Origin: Archaeoglobus sp. JdFR-37
GTDB taxonomy: Archaea; Halobacteriota; Archaeoglobi; Archaeoglobales; Archaeoglobaceae
Assembly (NCBI GenBank): GCA_002010215.1
Contig: MTMY01000003.1
Coordinates: 1 to 64,000, forward strand
Length of the DNA: 64,000 nt
Direction: 5' to 3'
In this document: positions 44,056-53,316 of the stretch, in pieces
Position numbering within the stretch: the first letter of the stretch is position 1
Layout of the letters: each line of letters opens with the position of its first letter
The notes under the pieces: generated by a model
Told to the model about the DNA's origin: nothing
Seen by the model: only the letters and a program-made list of their open reading frames with translations
Database searches by the model: none
Position numbers and translations under genes: made by a program

Positions 44056-46029
44056 TTACCTGCCCTTGAACTCTGGCTTTCTTTTCTCGAAGAATGCCTT
44101 GAAGCCCTCGATTACGTCTTCAGTTGACGTGACAATTCCGAAGTATGCAGCCTCAAGAGCCTGGCCAATTTCAACAGGCAGCGTCTGGCCGAAGTTTATG
44201 GCGTATTTAGCTACTCTCTGCGCCACTGGAGCTCCTGCAGCAAGCTGCTTTGCAAGGCTCATCACTTCATCCCAGAACTTATCTGCATCAACAGCCTTGT
44301 TGACGAGCCCTACAGCCTCAGCCTCGTCTGCACTCAGCCTCTTTGCAAGCATAATCAGCTCTTTAGCTTTGGCTATGCCGAGTATCTTGGTCATCCTCTG
44401 GGTTCCACCCCACCCGGGTATGATGCCCAGAGCAAGCTCCGTCAGTCCGATCTGGCCGGCTTTTGACATTATCCTGAAGTCACAGGCCATTGCAAGCTCG
44501 CAACCGCCACCAAAGGCATATCCGTTTATGGCGGCAATCACCGGCTTGGGGAATTTCTCGATGGCCGTAAAGGCTGCCTGTCCCTTGGCTGCCAGCATCA
44601 TGGCCACTGAGGGTACAAGGGCGTTGCTCTGCATAGTTGCCTGGAGATCCAGGCCTGCAGAGAAAGCCCTGTCGCCGGCTCCCGTTATCACCAGCACTCT
44701 AACCTCATCATCGTTTTCAAGCTCCCTCAGAGCCGTCACGATCTCGTCGAGGGTTTCAACTGTTAGAGCATTCAGCCTGTGGGGCCTGTTGATAACGAGC
44801 TTCGCAATACCATCTCCGAGCTTCTCAATGACTATGTTCTGGTAACTGGCTCCAGTATAGCTGTAAAAGCCCTCTCCAGTCTTCTTTCCAAGCTTGCCCT
44901 CCTGAACCATTTTCTTGATTAGTTCAGTGGGCTTGAAGATGTCATATCCCTTCTCCTTCTGCAACTCTTCAAGCTTTGCAACGATGGCATCTATCCCAAT
45001 TTCATCGGCAAGCTCACACGGCCCCTTGGGCATGTTTGTGCCCAGCTTCATTGCGGTATCGATCTCCTTGGCATCTGCAACCCCCATCTCAATCAGACCG
45101 CTGGCTATGTTCACCATTGGGGCAATTAGGCGGAGACCATCGTATTTTCCTGCTAGCTCCTTCAGTATCTGCGGTCTTCCAGCACTCCAGTCGTAGAAGC
45201 CCTTGCCCGTCTTTGCTCCCAGCTCTCTTGCTTCGAACTTCTCCTTCAGAACCTTTGGCGTTGGAACAAGCCCCCACTGCTCGTTGCCCAGATAGAGGAT
45301 GTCAAGCCCAACGAAATCCCCAAGCTCGATTGGGCCCATCGGGAAAGCGTAGTTGTACAACATCGTTGCGTCAATCTCCTCCTTTGTTGCAACACCTCTG
45401 TCGAGATCGTCAACAGCCAAGGCCAGATAGGGAACCAAGCATCTGTTCACTATGAAGCCCGGAACATCCTTCTTAACAACTACTGGCGTCTTTCCAATGC
45501 TCTTCACGAATTCCACGCCGAATTTGATTGTTTCATCGCTGGTCTTCTCCCCCTTTATCACTTCTACAAGAGCCATCACAGGCACGGGGTTGAAGAAGTG
45601 CAGCCCAAGGAACTTCTCAGGTCTGTCTGTGGCGTTACCGATTTCAGTAATGCTCAAACCTGAAGTGTTGGTTGCAAAAATCGCATCCTTTTTGGCATAC
45701 TGCTGAACTTCAGCAAAAACCTGTTTTTTCAGCTCAAGAACTTCCGGAACAGCCTCAATAACAAGATCAGCACCCCCTATTGCATCCTTCATTTCGAGGG
45801 TGAAGTGCAATCTGCCGAAGATTTCATTTGCCTTCTCTTCAGTCATCTTACCCTTCTTTACGGCCTTTTGGAGGTTCTTCTCAATGGCTGCCTTTGCCCT
45901 GTCCAGAAACTCCTGCTTTATGTCCCTAACCCATACCTCATAACCCGCTGCTGCACATACCTGGGCTATTCCATGACCCATTGTCCCAGCACCGAGAACT
46001 GCTATCTTCTTTACCTCCACTTTGCCCAC
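44056..46029 (-). CDS. Fused 3-hydroxyacyl-CoA dehydrogenase / enoyl-CoA hydratase
   Basis: 657 aa bifunctional enzyme of archaeal order (dehydrogenase first). The NAD domain has KIAVLGAGTMGHGIAQVCA and the HFFNPVPVMALVEVI / FIVNR motifs; a second dehydrogenase C-domain follows. The crotonase domain begins near residue 395, with SAGLDLQA and NGYAFGGGCELAMACDFRI plus LTELALGIIPGWGGTQRM, so both catalytic Glu residues are kept. It hydrates enoyl-CoA and oxidises the product. Start is GTG 46029 behind GGGGTGAT. It is next to DUF35, thiolase and EtfAB. Confidence 0.93.
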   Translation of the reverse strand: MGKVEVKKIAVLGAGTMGHGIAQVCAAAGYEVWVRDIKQEFLDRAKAAIEKNLQKAVKKGKMTEEKANEIFGRLHFTLEMKDAIGGADLVIEAVPEVLELKKQVFAEVQQYAKKDAIFATNTSGLSITEIGNATDRPEKFLGLHFFNPVPVMALVEVIKGEKTSDETIKFGVEFVKSIGKTPVVVKKDVPGFIVNRCLVPYLALAVDDLDRGVATKEEIDATMLYNYAFPMGPIELGDFVGLDILYLGNEQWGLVPTPKVLKEKFEARELGAKTGKGFYDWSAGRPQILKELAGKYDGLRLIAPMVNIASGLIEMGVADAKEIDTAMKLGTNMPKGPCELADEIGIDAIVAKLEELQKEKGYDIFKPTELIKKMVQEGKLGKKTGEGFYSYTGASYQNIVIEKLGDGIAKLVINRPHRLNALTVETLDEIVTALRELENDDEVRVLVITGAGDRAFSAGLDLQATMQSNALVPSVAMMLAAKGQAAFTAIEKFPKPVIAAINGYAFGGGCELAMACDFRIMSKAGQIGLTELALGIIPGWGGTQRMTKILGIAKAKELIMLAKRLSADEAEAVGLVNKAVDADKFWDEVMSLAKQLAAGAPVAQRVAKYAINFGQTLPVEIGQALEAAYFGIVTSTEDVIEGFKAFFEKRKPEFKGR

Positions 46030-46039
46030 TCTATCACCC

Positions 46040-46540
46040 CTAGAGGGGAACTATTTCATACATTAAATATCCTTCTTTTTCTCTCCTGCTCACTTCAACC
46101 TTCACCCTCTGGCCTGGTCTCACACTTCTCGGATCGCCCTTTAGCCATCCCGTGATTCGGACACCATCGTCGAGCTTTGCTATCGCAACAGTGTAGGGGT
46201 CGTAGGCTGAGAAGCTTGGCGGGCGGACGAAAAGGACTGTGAGCGTTTCAAGAACTCCTTCTTTCTTGAGCTCCACCCACTCAACCTCGCTGTCCATGCA
46301 GCTGGGGCAGTCCTTCTGGGGCGGGAAGAAGAGCCTCCCACACTCCTTACACTTGGTTGCCATGAGCTTGCCCTCTCTAAGGCCTTCAAAGAAGGGCTTT
46401 ATGTTCTCTATGCAAATGAAATAGCGAAGTCTGAGCTCCCTCAGATCCACCCACTGCAAAGCGTTACTTTTCTCATCCTGCACAACAGGAAAGCCGAATT
46501 CTGCAATATTCTTTTCAACAATCTCTTTAAGCTCTTTCAT
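46040..46540 (-). CDS. DUF35 / OB-fold zinc-ribbon acyl-CoA-associated protein
   Basis: 166 aa. A zinc ribbon (ATKCKECGRLFFPPQKDCPSCMD) is followed by an OB-fold (VLETLTVLFVRPPSFSAYDPYTVAIAKLDDGVRITGWL). In archaea this protein bridges thiolase and the next enzyme, as in the acetoacetyl-CoA thiolase/HMG-CoA synthase complex, and shuttles the CoA ester. ATG 46540 follows AGAGGTGAT. It lies 23 nt after the thiolase gene, as expected for partners. Confidence 0.88.
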   Translation of the reverse strand: MKELKEIVEKNIAEFGFPVVQDEKSNALQWVDLRELRLRYFICIENIKPFFEGLREGKLMATKCKECGRLFFPPQKDCPSCMDSEVEWVELKKEGVLETLTVLFVRPPSFSAYDPYTVAIAKLDDGVRITGWLKGDPRSVRPGQRVKVEVSRREKEGYLMYEIVPL

Positions 46541-46563
46541 TAAAATCACCTCTTTCTAACGCC

Positions 46564-47745
46564 TCACTTTTTATCCAGCCCGTAGATTGTGATGTATGTG
46601 TAATGGCCAGTTCCACCTACGTTATGGGCCAGCCACCTTCCATTCTTGATGTCTGCCTGCCTTCCGGGTTCCGCCTTGCTCAGGAGCTGCTTGTAAGCTT
46701 CCACAGCCTGGCTGACTCCTGTTGCACCTATTGGATGGCCTTTGGCCTTCAGACCGCCATCAATGTTCACCGGAATTCTGCCGCCTATGTATGTCTGCTC
46801 GTCCCTTATCAGTTGCACACCTTCACCAGGCTTGGCGAAGCGGAGATCCTCATATGCTATGACTTCTGCCGCCGTAAAGCAGTCGTGGACATTTGCGCCA
46901 TCAAGATGCTTGTATGGGGCGTCAACATCAATTCCTGCCTTCCTGTAGGCTATTTCAGCAGCATATCTGGCTGAAGCAAGGGATGTGAACTCCTCACGCC
47001 TGCTCAGGTTTGCTGTGCCGGTCCCAACTCCCTGAGATATGAGCCATATCTTGTCGTCAACCTCCTTTGCCACCTCCTCGCTTGCGAGGATTATGCAGGC
47101 TGAGCCATCGGTGATGGGGCTGCAGTCAAACAGCTTGAAGGGCCAGGCCACATAAGGGCTCTTCAGGGCAGTTTCAACGTCTATCTCCTTCTGGAACTGA
47201 GCCAATGGGTTTTTGGCACCGTAGTAGTGGTTTTTAACAGCTATCTTCGCAAAATCTTCCTCAGTTGCACCATACTTGGCCATGTAAGCCGTTGCGTGCA
47301 GGGCATAGTAGCCGGGGAAAGTCAGGCCGAAGTTCTCAAACTCCCAGAAGTAGCTTCCAAACCTCCCTATCAACTCTATTACGTTGGGATTCGGCGATTC
47401 CTGCATCTTTTCAATACCCAGTACAAGAACTACATCTGCCTCACCGCTCTGAATGGCTGTGTAGGCAACCCTTATCGCCGCATTCCCGGTTGCACATGCT
47501 GCCTCAACCCTCATGGAACCTTTGGGGGCAAGGTCAGCATATTCAGCCATCAAAGCTGGAATTGCAGCTTCGCTACTCCACATCCCCGCATTACCCACAA
47601 CGAAGAAATCAATGTCCTTCTGTTCAACATTGGCGGATTTCAGAGCAGGCTTGATTGCTTCCCAAGCAAGCTCAGGAATGCTGACATCTTTTCTCATTCC
47701 GAACTTGGAATGTCCAACACCTATAACGGCAACGTTCTCCGACAT
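46564..47745 (-). CDS. Thiolase (SCP-x / acetyl-CoA acetyltransferase type)
   Basis: 393 aa. The nucleophile Cys is in VEAACATGNAAIR, the His motifs are NVHDCFTAAEV and KGHPIGATGVSQ, and the C-terminus NVGGTGHYTYITIYG is of the archaeal type that lacks the usual CxG. It cleaves or forms 3-ketoacyl-CoA. The adjacent DUF35 protein is its usual partner. It is the first gene of the minus-strand part of the beta-oxidation block, with a divergent promoter region shared with acyl-CoA dehydrogenase. Confidence 0.92.
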   Translation of the reverse strand: MSENVAVIGVGHSKFGMRKDVSIPELAWEAIKPALKSANVEQKDIDFFVVGNAGMWSSEAAIPALMAEYADLAPKGSMRVEAACATGNAAIRVAYTAIQSGEADVVLVLGIEKMQESPNPNVIELIGRFGSYFWEFENFGLTFPGYYALHATAYMAKYGATEEDFAKIAVKNHYYGAKNPLAQFQKEIDVETALKSPYVAWPFKLFDCSPITDGSACIILASEEVAKEVDDKIWLISQGVGTGTANLSRREEFTSLASARYAAEIAYRKAGIDVDAPYKHLDGANVHDCFTAAEVIAYEDLRFAKPGEGVQLIRDEQTYIGGRIPVNIDGGLKAKGHPIGATGVSQAVEAYKQLLSKAEPGRQADIKNGRWLAHNVGGTGHYTYITIYGLDKK

Positions 47746-48009
47746 ACACCAAATTTACTCATTTTTCATTATATAAGCCTTTCTCGAATTTTCAGCCTTT
47801 TAAAGCAAAATGGAAACCAGTAAGGTTAATATACTTAGAAAATTGTCATGATTTTTTTTGGTTTCTGAATTCCAACTATTTAAACTTTTCTAGTTCCTCT
47901 AAAAGCTCTCTGTAAATTTATCCACCCCAAAAGAATTTTATACTACTTCACAACATAAAATGCCATGTAAAATCGTGAAATGGCTAACTTGAGGTTGTGA
48001 GGTGGTGGT

Positions 48010-49176
48010 ATGGCTATTGGTTTTACATTTACAGAGGAACAGGAGGATATAAGGAGAGCAGCAAGGGAATTTGCAGAGAAGGAGTTTACACCCGAGCTTG
48101 CAATTGAGTGCGACAGGGAAGAGAAGTATCCCATGGAGCTCGTCAAGAAGTGTGCAAAACTCGGTTTTCACGCCGTAAGCATACCTGAGGAATATGGCGG
48201 TGGAGGTTACGGCCCTATTGAGCAGATGATAGTGATGGAGGAGTTCTCCGCTGTCAACCCTGGCCTCGCTCTGGCCTGTCTGACACCTGTCTTTGGCGTC
48301 GAAATTCTGCTTCTCCATGGAAGCGAAGAACAGAAGGAGAAGTGGGTTCCAAAGCTGTGCAGCGGCGACGCCATCATGGGCATGGCAAATACGGAGCCGG
48401 ATGCAGGAAGCGACTCGGCAAGTATAAAGACGAAGGCGGTTCTGGATGGAGACGAATGGGTGCTCAACGGAACGAAGCAGTTCATAACAAACGGCACTGT
48501 AGCGGACTTCATACTCGTTACCGCAAGGACAAGGGAAGTTGAGGACTGGAACAAGAGGCACAGAGGGATCAGTTACTTCATTGTTGAGACTGACAGAGAG
48601 GGTTTCAAAGCTACGAAGATTTCGGGCAAGCTTGGTATCAGGGCGAGTGATACGGCTGAGATAAGCCTGAGCAACGTGAGGGTTCCAAAGGATAATCTAG
48701 TGGGAGAGGAAGGCAAGGGATTCTACTACATGATGGAGTTCTTTGACATAAGCAGGGTCTGGGTTGCTGCTCAGGCTGTTGGAATTGCAAGAGGTGCTCT
48801 CAAGCTGGCCGTGGATTATGTGAAGCAGAGGAAGGCCTTTGGTGTCCCGCTGGCAGCATTCCAGTACATCCAGTTTAAGCTTGCGGAGCTGGCAACGAAA
48901 ATTGAGGCTGCGAGAACTCTTACCTACAGGGCTGCTGCCGTACAGGTTGAGCAGGGCAGGCCCGACAATGCCCTTTCAGCCATGGCGAAGTGGTATGCTG
49001 GAGAAGTAGCAGTGGAAACCTGCAACTGGGCTCTGCAGTTCCATGGCGGCTACGGCTACATAGACGAGTATCCGATAAACCAGTTCTACAGAGATGCCAA
49101 GATAACCGAGATTTACGAGGGGGCAAAGGAGATCGAGAAGCTGATTGTGGCCAGGAACTTGCTCGGGGTTAAGTGA
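48010..49176 (+). CDS. Acyl-CoA dehydrogenase
   Basis: 388 aa FAD enzyme. Family signatures are GMANTEPDAGSDSASIKTKA (FAD loop), LGIRASDTAEISLSNVRVPKDNLVGEEGKGF and QFHGGYGYIDEYPINQFYRDAKITEIYEGAKEI, where the Glu of YEG is the catalytic base. It forms the 2,3-double bond and passes electrons to EtfAB. GAGGTGGT precedes the ATG. It is divergent from the thiolase gene, so both may share a regulator. Confidence 0.93.
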   Translation: MAIGFTFTEEQEDIRRAAREFAEKEFTPELAIECDREEKYPMELVKKCAKLGFHAVSIPEEYGGGGYGPIEQMIVMEEFSAVNPGLALACLTPVFGVEILLLHGSEEQKEKWVPKLCSGDAIMGMANTEPDAGSDSASIKTKAVLDGDEWVLNGTKQFITNGTVADFILVTARTREVEDWNKRHRGISYFIVETDREGFKATKISGKLGIRASDTAEISLSNVRVPKDNLVGEEGKGFYYMMEFFDISRVWVAAQAVGIARGALKLAVDYVKQRKAFGVPLAAFQYIQFKLAELATKIEAARTLTYRAAAVQVEQGRPDNALSAMAKWYAGEVAVETCNWALQFHGGYGYIDEYPINQFYRDAKITEIYEGAKEIEKLIVARNLLGVK

Positions 49177-49247
49177 TTTTTCTTTTTTATTTATTATTCG
49201 TTATATCAGATTGGTTGGGTTAAAGGCTTCTCTGCCATTCAGTATAG

Positions 49248-49598
49248 TCATAGTGTCTCTGCATCCTTCCTTGCCCTCATCCAGGCAAAAATAGCTCCAA
49301 CCAGGCTCCAGAACATCACAGACATCAGAAAATACACCTGAGGAATCCTCAACGCCCAGGGTATCGTGTGGTGGGCTTGCGGGGAACTGGGGTCGCCGAT
49401 ATAGTCTATGGCCAGATTGTAAACGGCGTCACCGATCCAAATGGGTGGAGCGTTGAGAAGAAAAATAGAATCAGACCCCTTAAGCCAGAAAATAATTGAC
49501 AGTATTCCTGCCACGACTCCGTAATTTAGAAAGAAAAAAATCCCGGATTTCATTAAATTTTTCGGACTTATGGAAGGTGCCATGGACGCAATCTCCAT
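49248..49598 (-). CDS. Hypothetical three-span membrane protein
   Basis: 116 aa with about three hydrophobic segments (LMKSGIFFFLNYGVVAGILSIIFWL, IWIGDAVYNLAID and VYFLMSVMFWSLVGAIFAWM). A polar loop contains IGDPSSPQAHHTIPWALRIP, with two His. No family recognised. The start is ATG 49598 or, six codons in, ATG 49583. It stands alone between the acyl-CoA dehydrogenase and the MBL gene. Confidence 0.5.
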   Translation of the reverse strand: MEIASMAPSISPKNLMKSGIFFFLNYGVVAGILSIIFWLKGSDSIFLLNAPPIWIGDAVYNLAIDYIGDPSSPQAHHTIPWALRIPQVYFLMSVMFWSLVGAIFAWMRARKDAETL

Positions 49599-49697
49599 CC
49601 CACACCAAAAAATATTTCTAATTCTGGAAATTAATACATAAAATTCTTATTGGAAGAAGTTTGAAATTATTAATAGTTTAATTTAGGAGGCGAGAAA

Positions 49698-50375
49698 ATG
49701 AACGAAATTGTGAGTGGGACATACTGGGTTGGCGTGCCTGTACCTCCGGCAGGCACTTCCCTGAATGCATTCCTCATTTTGGATGAAAAGACCGCGCTTA
49801 TCGACACCGGATCAATCGGGACGAGAGACGCAATGCTGGAAAACATAAAGAGGGTTGCAGACCCCTCGATCATCAATTACATCATTCTGACGCACAACTG
49901 TATCGACCACTGCGGCGGACTTGCACCAGTTCTTGAAGCTGCAAAGAACGCAAAGGTCGTTGCATCCGAGCTTACCGCTCTGAGGCTTCCGCTGGTATAC
50001 GGAATAAGACCGGAGGTCATGGTTGTGAAGGATGGGGACACTCTGGAGCTTGGAAGGAGGAAGTTGAAGTTCATCTACGCGCCCTATCTGTGCAAACCGG
50101 ATAGCATGTTCGTTTATGATGCAACTGACAGGATTCTGTTCACAGCCGATGCCTTCGGGATATACACCCAGCCCAACGCGGAATGGAGACTGTTTGCCGA
50201 GGGTGATATAATTCAGGCGTTAAAATCCTACAGCAGGATCAATTTCGGGGAGCAATCCAATCTGGCTAACGCAATTAAAAAGATTGAGGGCCTAGAAATA
50301 GATATAATTGCTCCGGGACACGGTCCGATGCTCAGAGGAGAGATTAACAGATACATTGAAGCTCTGAGCCAGTAA
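49698..50375 (+). CDS. MBL-fold protein with cysteines at metal-ligand positions
   Basis: 225 aa, resembling the lactamase domain of flavodiiron proteins without the flavodoxin part. The ligand motif is THNCIDHCGG, that is HxCxDH where His or Glu is usual. YLCKPDSMFVYD has Cys where flavodiiron proteins have His in LHWPDSM. LFTADAFG keeps the bridging Asp and APGHGP the last His. Metal content may thus differ (for example Zn or a cysteine-ligated iron). AGGAGGCG precedes the ATG. Function unknown; possibly redox or sensor. Confidence 0.75.
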   Translation: MNEIVSGTYWVGVPVPPAGTSLNAFLILDEKTALIDTGSIGTRDAMLENIKRVADPSIINYIILTHNCIDHCGGLAPVLEAAKNAKVVASELTALRLPLVYGIRPEVMVVKDGDTLELGRRKLKFIYAPYLCKPDSMFVYDATDRILFTADAFGIYTQPNAEWRLFAEGDIIQALKSYSRINFGEQSNLANAIKKIEGLEIDIIAPGHGPMLRGEINRYIEALSQ

Positions 50376-50451
50376 AAAGTTGAAATGGTCGTCAAATGTG
50401 CATATTTCAGCAATCCTCGCATCTTCTCCTGTTCATTGACCTTTCAACCTT

Positions 50452-50990
50452 CTATAGAGTATAATATTTCGTAATGTTGCCTTTTCTTGGAAGAACCTTT
50501 ACCCTATCGCTAAATGTGACAATAACCACCTTAATCCAACCAATATTTACTGAAATCGGACACTGACTCTCTCTTCTCCCTCTACGACCTGCCAGCTCTT
50601 AGAGCTTATTCTGAACTCGATGGTCTTGTATCCGGCATAGGCCTTCCACCCGTATCTCGGTTCCCATGGAATCGTGTATGTGAAGAGGAAAGGCAGGGCT
50701 TTGAAGCCGGATCGCACCTCAAATCGCACGAGTATAGTTGAATTACCCTCGAATTCCGCATAGACAGGAACTTTTATCCTGTATTTCTCTGAGATGCCTT
50801 TGTCGCTTTCAGTTTTTGAGACTGGTTCTCTTTCAACTACTGGAGACAGAGTTATGTTGGCGTTTATTATGTCGCCTATATCTCCAGAACAAAGCTCAGA
50901 GACGGCGAAGGGGGGATGGGTGGGCGGGATAAAAAGGATAAAAAGATGGCCACGTAAAGCTGGCGAACAGGGGAATCGGGGAGCATTGTT
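50452..50990 (-). pseudogene. Decayed gene for a secreted beta-rich protein
   Basis: On the minus strand the frame is open from 50990 to TAA 50547. The stretch IINANITLSPVVEREPV, then SEKYRIKVPVYAEFEGNSTILVRFEVRSGFKALPFLFTYTIPWEPRYGW looks like real beta-sandwich protein, but the first 60 codons contain no usable start. Past the stop a shifted frame continues in similar style (VNIGWIKVVIVTFSDRVKV) to TAG 50452. I read this as a gene that lost its 5' end and took a frameshift. It overlaps the G-rich repeat copy 1. No other gene is seen between 50376 and 51039. Confidence 0.4.
50890..50938 (+). repeat. G-rich dispersed element, copy 1
   Basis: It begins AAAGCTCAGAGACGG and ends GGGTGGGCGGGATAAAAAG, with a G-run in between. 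The same parts, AAGCTCAGGGACGG and GGGTGGGAGGGATAAAAAG, make up copy 2 at 53222-53266, with a few base changes. The run GGGG-N-GGG-T-GGG-C-GGG fits the G-quadruplex pattern. The two copies flank trpBA in the same orientation. Confidence 0.5.
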
Positions 50991-51013
50991 TTAGAATGAT
51001 TGTTTTAGAATGA
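50986..51013. repeat. Exact 14-bp tandem duplication
   Basis: TTGTTTTAGAATGA occurs twice in a row (50986-50999 and 51000-51013). It lies between the decayed gene and the trpA stop. It looks like a recent slippage event and has no obvious function. Confidence 0.6.
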
Positions 51014-51039
51014 CTGTATGATTGCTCCATCAACTAATT

Positions 51040-51798
51040 TTATCTCTTAATCGCCCCCCTCAACTCCCTAACCTTCCTCTGAATTTCCTCAGCGGCATCC
51101 TCTCCCAGCCTTTCAATTATCTCAACAATGGCGCTTCCAACCACAACCCCATCAGCTCCCGCATCCATCAGCTTTCTGACATGTTCGAGTTTAGACACAC
51201 CAAATCCAACAGCCACAGGCTTCCTGCAGACTTTCTTCACCCTCTTCAGAGCCTCAAAGGCTATTGGTGGCACCTCGTCTCTCACTCCGGTAACACCGTA
51301 AGTTGAAACAAGATAAATGAACTCGGAAACCTCGTCTATCGCCATGAGCCTCTCGTCTGAAGTATTTGGAGCCGCCAGGAAGATCGTTCCGATCCCGTAC
51401 TTCTCGCACATCTCCAGATACCCGCCAGCTTCTTCCAGTGGCAGATCAACGACAATCATCCCGCTGACCCCTGCTTCGCTGGCATCTCTCACGAATCTCT
51501 CGATTCCCACGGCGTAAATGGGATTGAAGTAGGTCATGAGCACAACAGGCTTTTCTGAATGCTTTCTGAAACTTCTAACGATATCAAAAACGTCACTTAA
51601 CTTAATTCCTGCTTTCAGAGCCCTGTAATTTGCTTTCTGAATCGCTTTGCCATCCGCCATCGGGTCGCTGAAGGGGATGCCTAGTTCTATCACATCCGCA
51701 TACTCCTCCATGGCCAACATGAAATTGAGTGTCGCATTCTTGCTGGGATCACCGGCAGTTATGAAGGTTATGAGTGATTTACCTGATTTACCTATCAT
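51040..51798 (-). CDS. trpA: Tryptophan synthase alpha subunit
   Basis: 252 aa TIM barrel that splits indole-3-glycerol phosphate. Family motifs are LITFITAGDPSKN, VIELGIPFSDPMADGKAIQKA (catalytic Glu of ELGxPFSDP and Asp), and GFGVSKLEHVRKLMDAGADGVVVGSAIVEII (phosphate site). ATG 51798 begins 1 nt after the trpB stop, with GGAGG upstream; the frame is open to 51825 inside trpB. Only trpB and trpA are present here, so the rest of the pathway lies elsewhere. Confidence 0.94.
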   Translation of the reverse strand: MIGKSGKSLITFITAGDPSKNATLNFMLAMEEYADVIELGIPFSDPMADGKAIQKANYRALKAGIKLSDVFDIVRSFRKHSEKPVVLMTYFNPIYAVGIERFVRDASEAGVSGMIVVDLPLEEAGGYLEMCEKYGIGTIFLAAPNTSDERLMAIDEVSEFIYLVSTYGVTGVRDEVPPIAFEALKRVKKVCRKPVAVGFGVSKLEHVRKLMDAGADGVVVGSAIVEIIERLGEDAAEEIQRKVRELRGAIKR

Positions 51799-51799
51799 T

Positions 51800-52969
51800 T
51801 CAAAGCCCTCCAGCGAGTCCGGCATCCATCACCACACCAAGATCCTTATCGCCCCTCCCTGACAGATTGACCACCACAATCTCATCCCTGCTCATCTCAG
51901 CCGCAATCTTCATCGCATAAGCAATTGCATGGGCAGATTCCAGCGCTGGAAGTATTCCCTCAGCCCTCGAAAGCTCAACGAAAGCCTTCAAAGCTTCATC
52001 ATCTGTCACAGCGACGTATTCGGCCCTGCCCTCCTCCATGAGGTAGGCATGCTCAGGACCAACCCCGGGATAATCCAGGCCAGCAGCAATACTGTGGGCA
52101 TCGACTATCTGCCCTTCATCATCTTGAAGGAAGTAGGAAAGCATGCCATGCAGAACTCCTTTTCTGCCCGCATTAAGCGATGCGGAATGCTCTCCCGTAT
52201 CGATCCCCTTCCCGGCCGCCTCAACGCCTATGAGCCTTACGTCATCATCCACAAATGGGTGAAAGATACCTATTGCATTGCTGCCACCTCCAACACATGC
52301 TACAACCGCATCAGGCAAACGCCCCTCAATCTGGAGGATCTGTTGCCTCGCCTCTCTCCCTATGACCGACTGGAAATCCCTGACCATCTCGGGATAGGGA
52401 TAGGGGCCAACGCACGAGCCTATTAAGTAATGGGTCGTCTCGAAACTTGCCACCCAGTCCCTCAGCGCCTCATTTATTGCATCTTTCAGCGTCTTCGTGC
52501 CGCCCTCAACAGGTATGACCTTTGCTCCGAGCAGCCTCATTCTGAAAACGTTCATTCGCTGCCTCTCAACGTCTTCGCTTCCCATGTATATCTCGGTCTC
52601 CATTCCAAAAAGGGCTCCAGCCATGGCTGTGGCAACGCCGTGCTGACCAGCTCCTGTCTCTGCTATCAGCCTCTTCTTCCCCATCTTCCTGGCCAGCAGA
52701 GCCTGGCCTATGGTGTTGTTTATCTTGTGGGCCCCTCCGTGGAGCAGGTCTTCTCTCTTCAGGTATATCTTGGCCCCTCCCACCCTCTCTGTCAAATTCT
52801 TGGCGAAATAAAGAGGGGTGGGCCTGCCAGCATAATTTTTAAGATAATGCTCAAGCTCTCTCTGAAACTCATCATCCTCTCTGATTTCCATATATGCTTT
52901 TTTAAGCTCCTCCAGCGGAGGTATAAGGACTTCGGGAACGAATCTCCCTCCGAATTCTCCGAATTTCAT
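51800..52969 (-). CDS. trpB: Tryptophan synthase beta subunit (TrpB1 type)
   Basis: 389 aa PLP enzyme that joins indole and serine. The PLP Lys is in [23 protein letters not shown] and [15 protein letters not shown] bind substrate and phosphate; [15 protein letters not shown] is the mobile region. The normal length of about 390 and the N-terminal [13 protein letters not shown] mark it as the TrpA-dependent TrpB1 and not TrpB2. GGGTGATG precedes ATG 52969. It is translationally coupled to trpA. I found no Trp-codon leader peptide upstream. Confidence 0.95.
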   Translation of the reverse strand: MKFGEFGGRFVPEVLIPPLEELKKAYMEIREDDEFQRELEHYLKNYAGRPTPLYFAKNLTERVGGAKIYLKREDLLHGGAHKINNTIGQALLARKMGKKRLIAETGAGQHGVATAMAGALFGMETEIYMGSEDVERQRMNVFRMRLLGAKVIPVEGGTKTLKDAINEALRDWVASFETTHYLIGSCVGPYPYPEMVRDFQSVIGREARQQILQIEGRLPDAVVACVGGGSNAIGIFHPFVDDDVRLIGVEAAGKGIDTGEHSASLNAGRKGVLHGMLSYFLQDDEGQIVDAHSIAAGLDYPGVGPEHAYLMEEGRAEYVAVTDDEALKAFVELSRAEGILPALESAHAIAYAMKIAAEMSRDEIVVVNLSGRGDKDLGVVMDAGLAGGL

Positions 52970-53316
52970 TTCATCACCCTGATAGTCTCACACTTGTCAT
53001 GTTTGCGAATCCCCTTTTATCTGCACAATCCTAAATTTAGAGACTTTTCCCGTATTAAAGGAGAAGGCTATTTAAGTGTTTCGTTGCCATTTTTGTCAAT
53101 CTTATTGGAGAGGGGATAGATGCCCTCTGGAAATTCTGAGCCAATCAAATGTGCGAAATCTCAGAATTGCTAGCCTACCCGCGTCTCAAAGCTAAAGTAG
53201 TTTGACTTAATGAACGCTAAGGTGAAGCTCAGGGACGGAGGAGGGCTGGGTGGGAGGGATAAAAAGTCGTTTTTAATCTCCGTTATTGATCTTTTTTAAC
53301 CAAAATCCAAAACAAA
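52970..53316. other. Spacer upstream of trpB
   Basis: About 350 nt. On the minus strand TCTAAATTTAGG and CAGATAAAAGGG (53000-53035) are promoter-like for trpB. A 7-codon open frame ends in the trpB ribosome site but has no Trp codons. The G-rich element copy 2 occupies 53222-53266. Nothing else is recognised. Confidence 0.45.
53222..53266 (+). repeat. G-rich dispersed element, copy 2
   Basis: AAGCTCAGGGACGG, then GGAGGGCTGGGTGGGAGGG and ATAAAAAG. It matches copy 1 (50890-50938) over both ends in the same orientation, and fits a four-run G-quadruplex pattern (GGG CT GGG T GGG A GGG). A more distant look-alike with GGGCTGGGTGG lies on the minus strand near 63478-63512. Confidence 0.5.

Noticed and set aside
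52972-53005. Seven-codon frame ending at the trpB ribosome site, considered as a trp leader peptide
   Set aside because: Contains no Trp codon and no attenuator-like hairpins.
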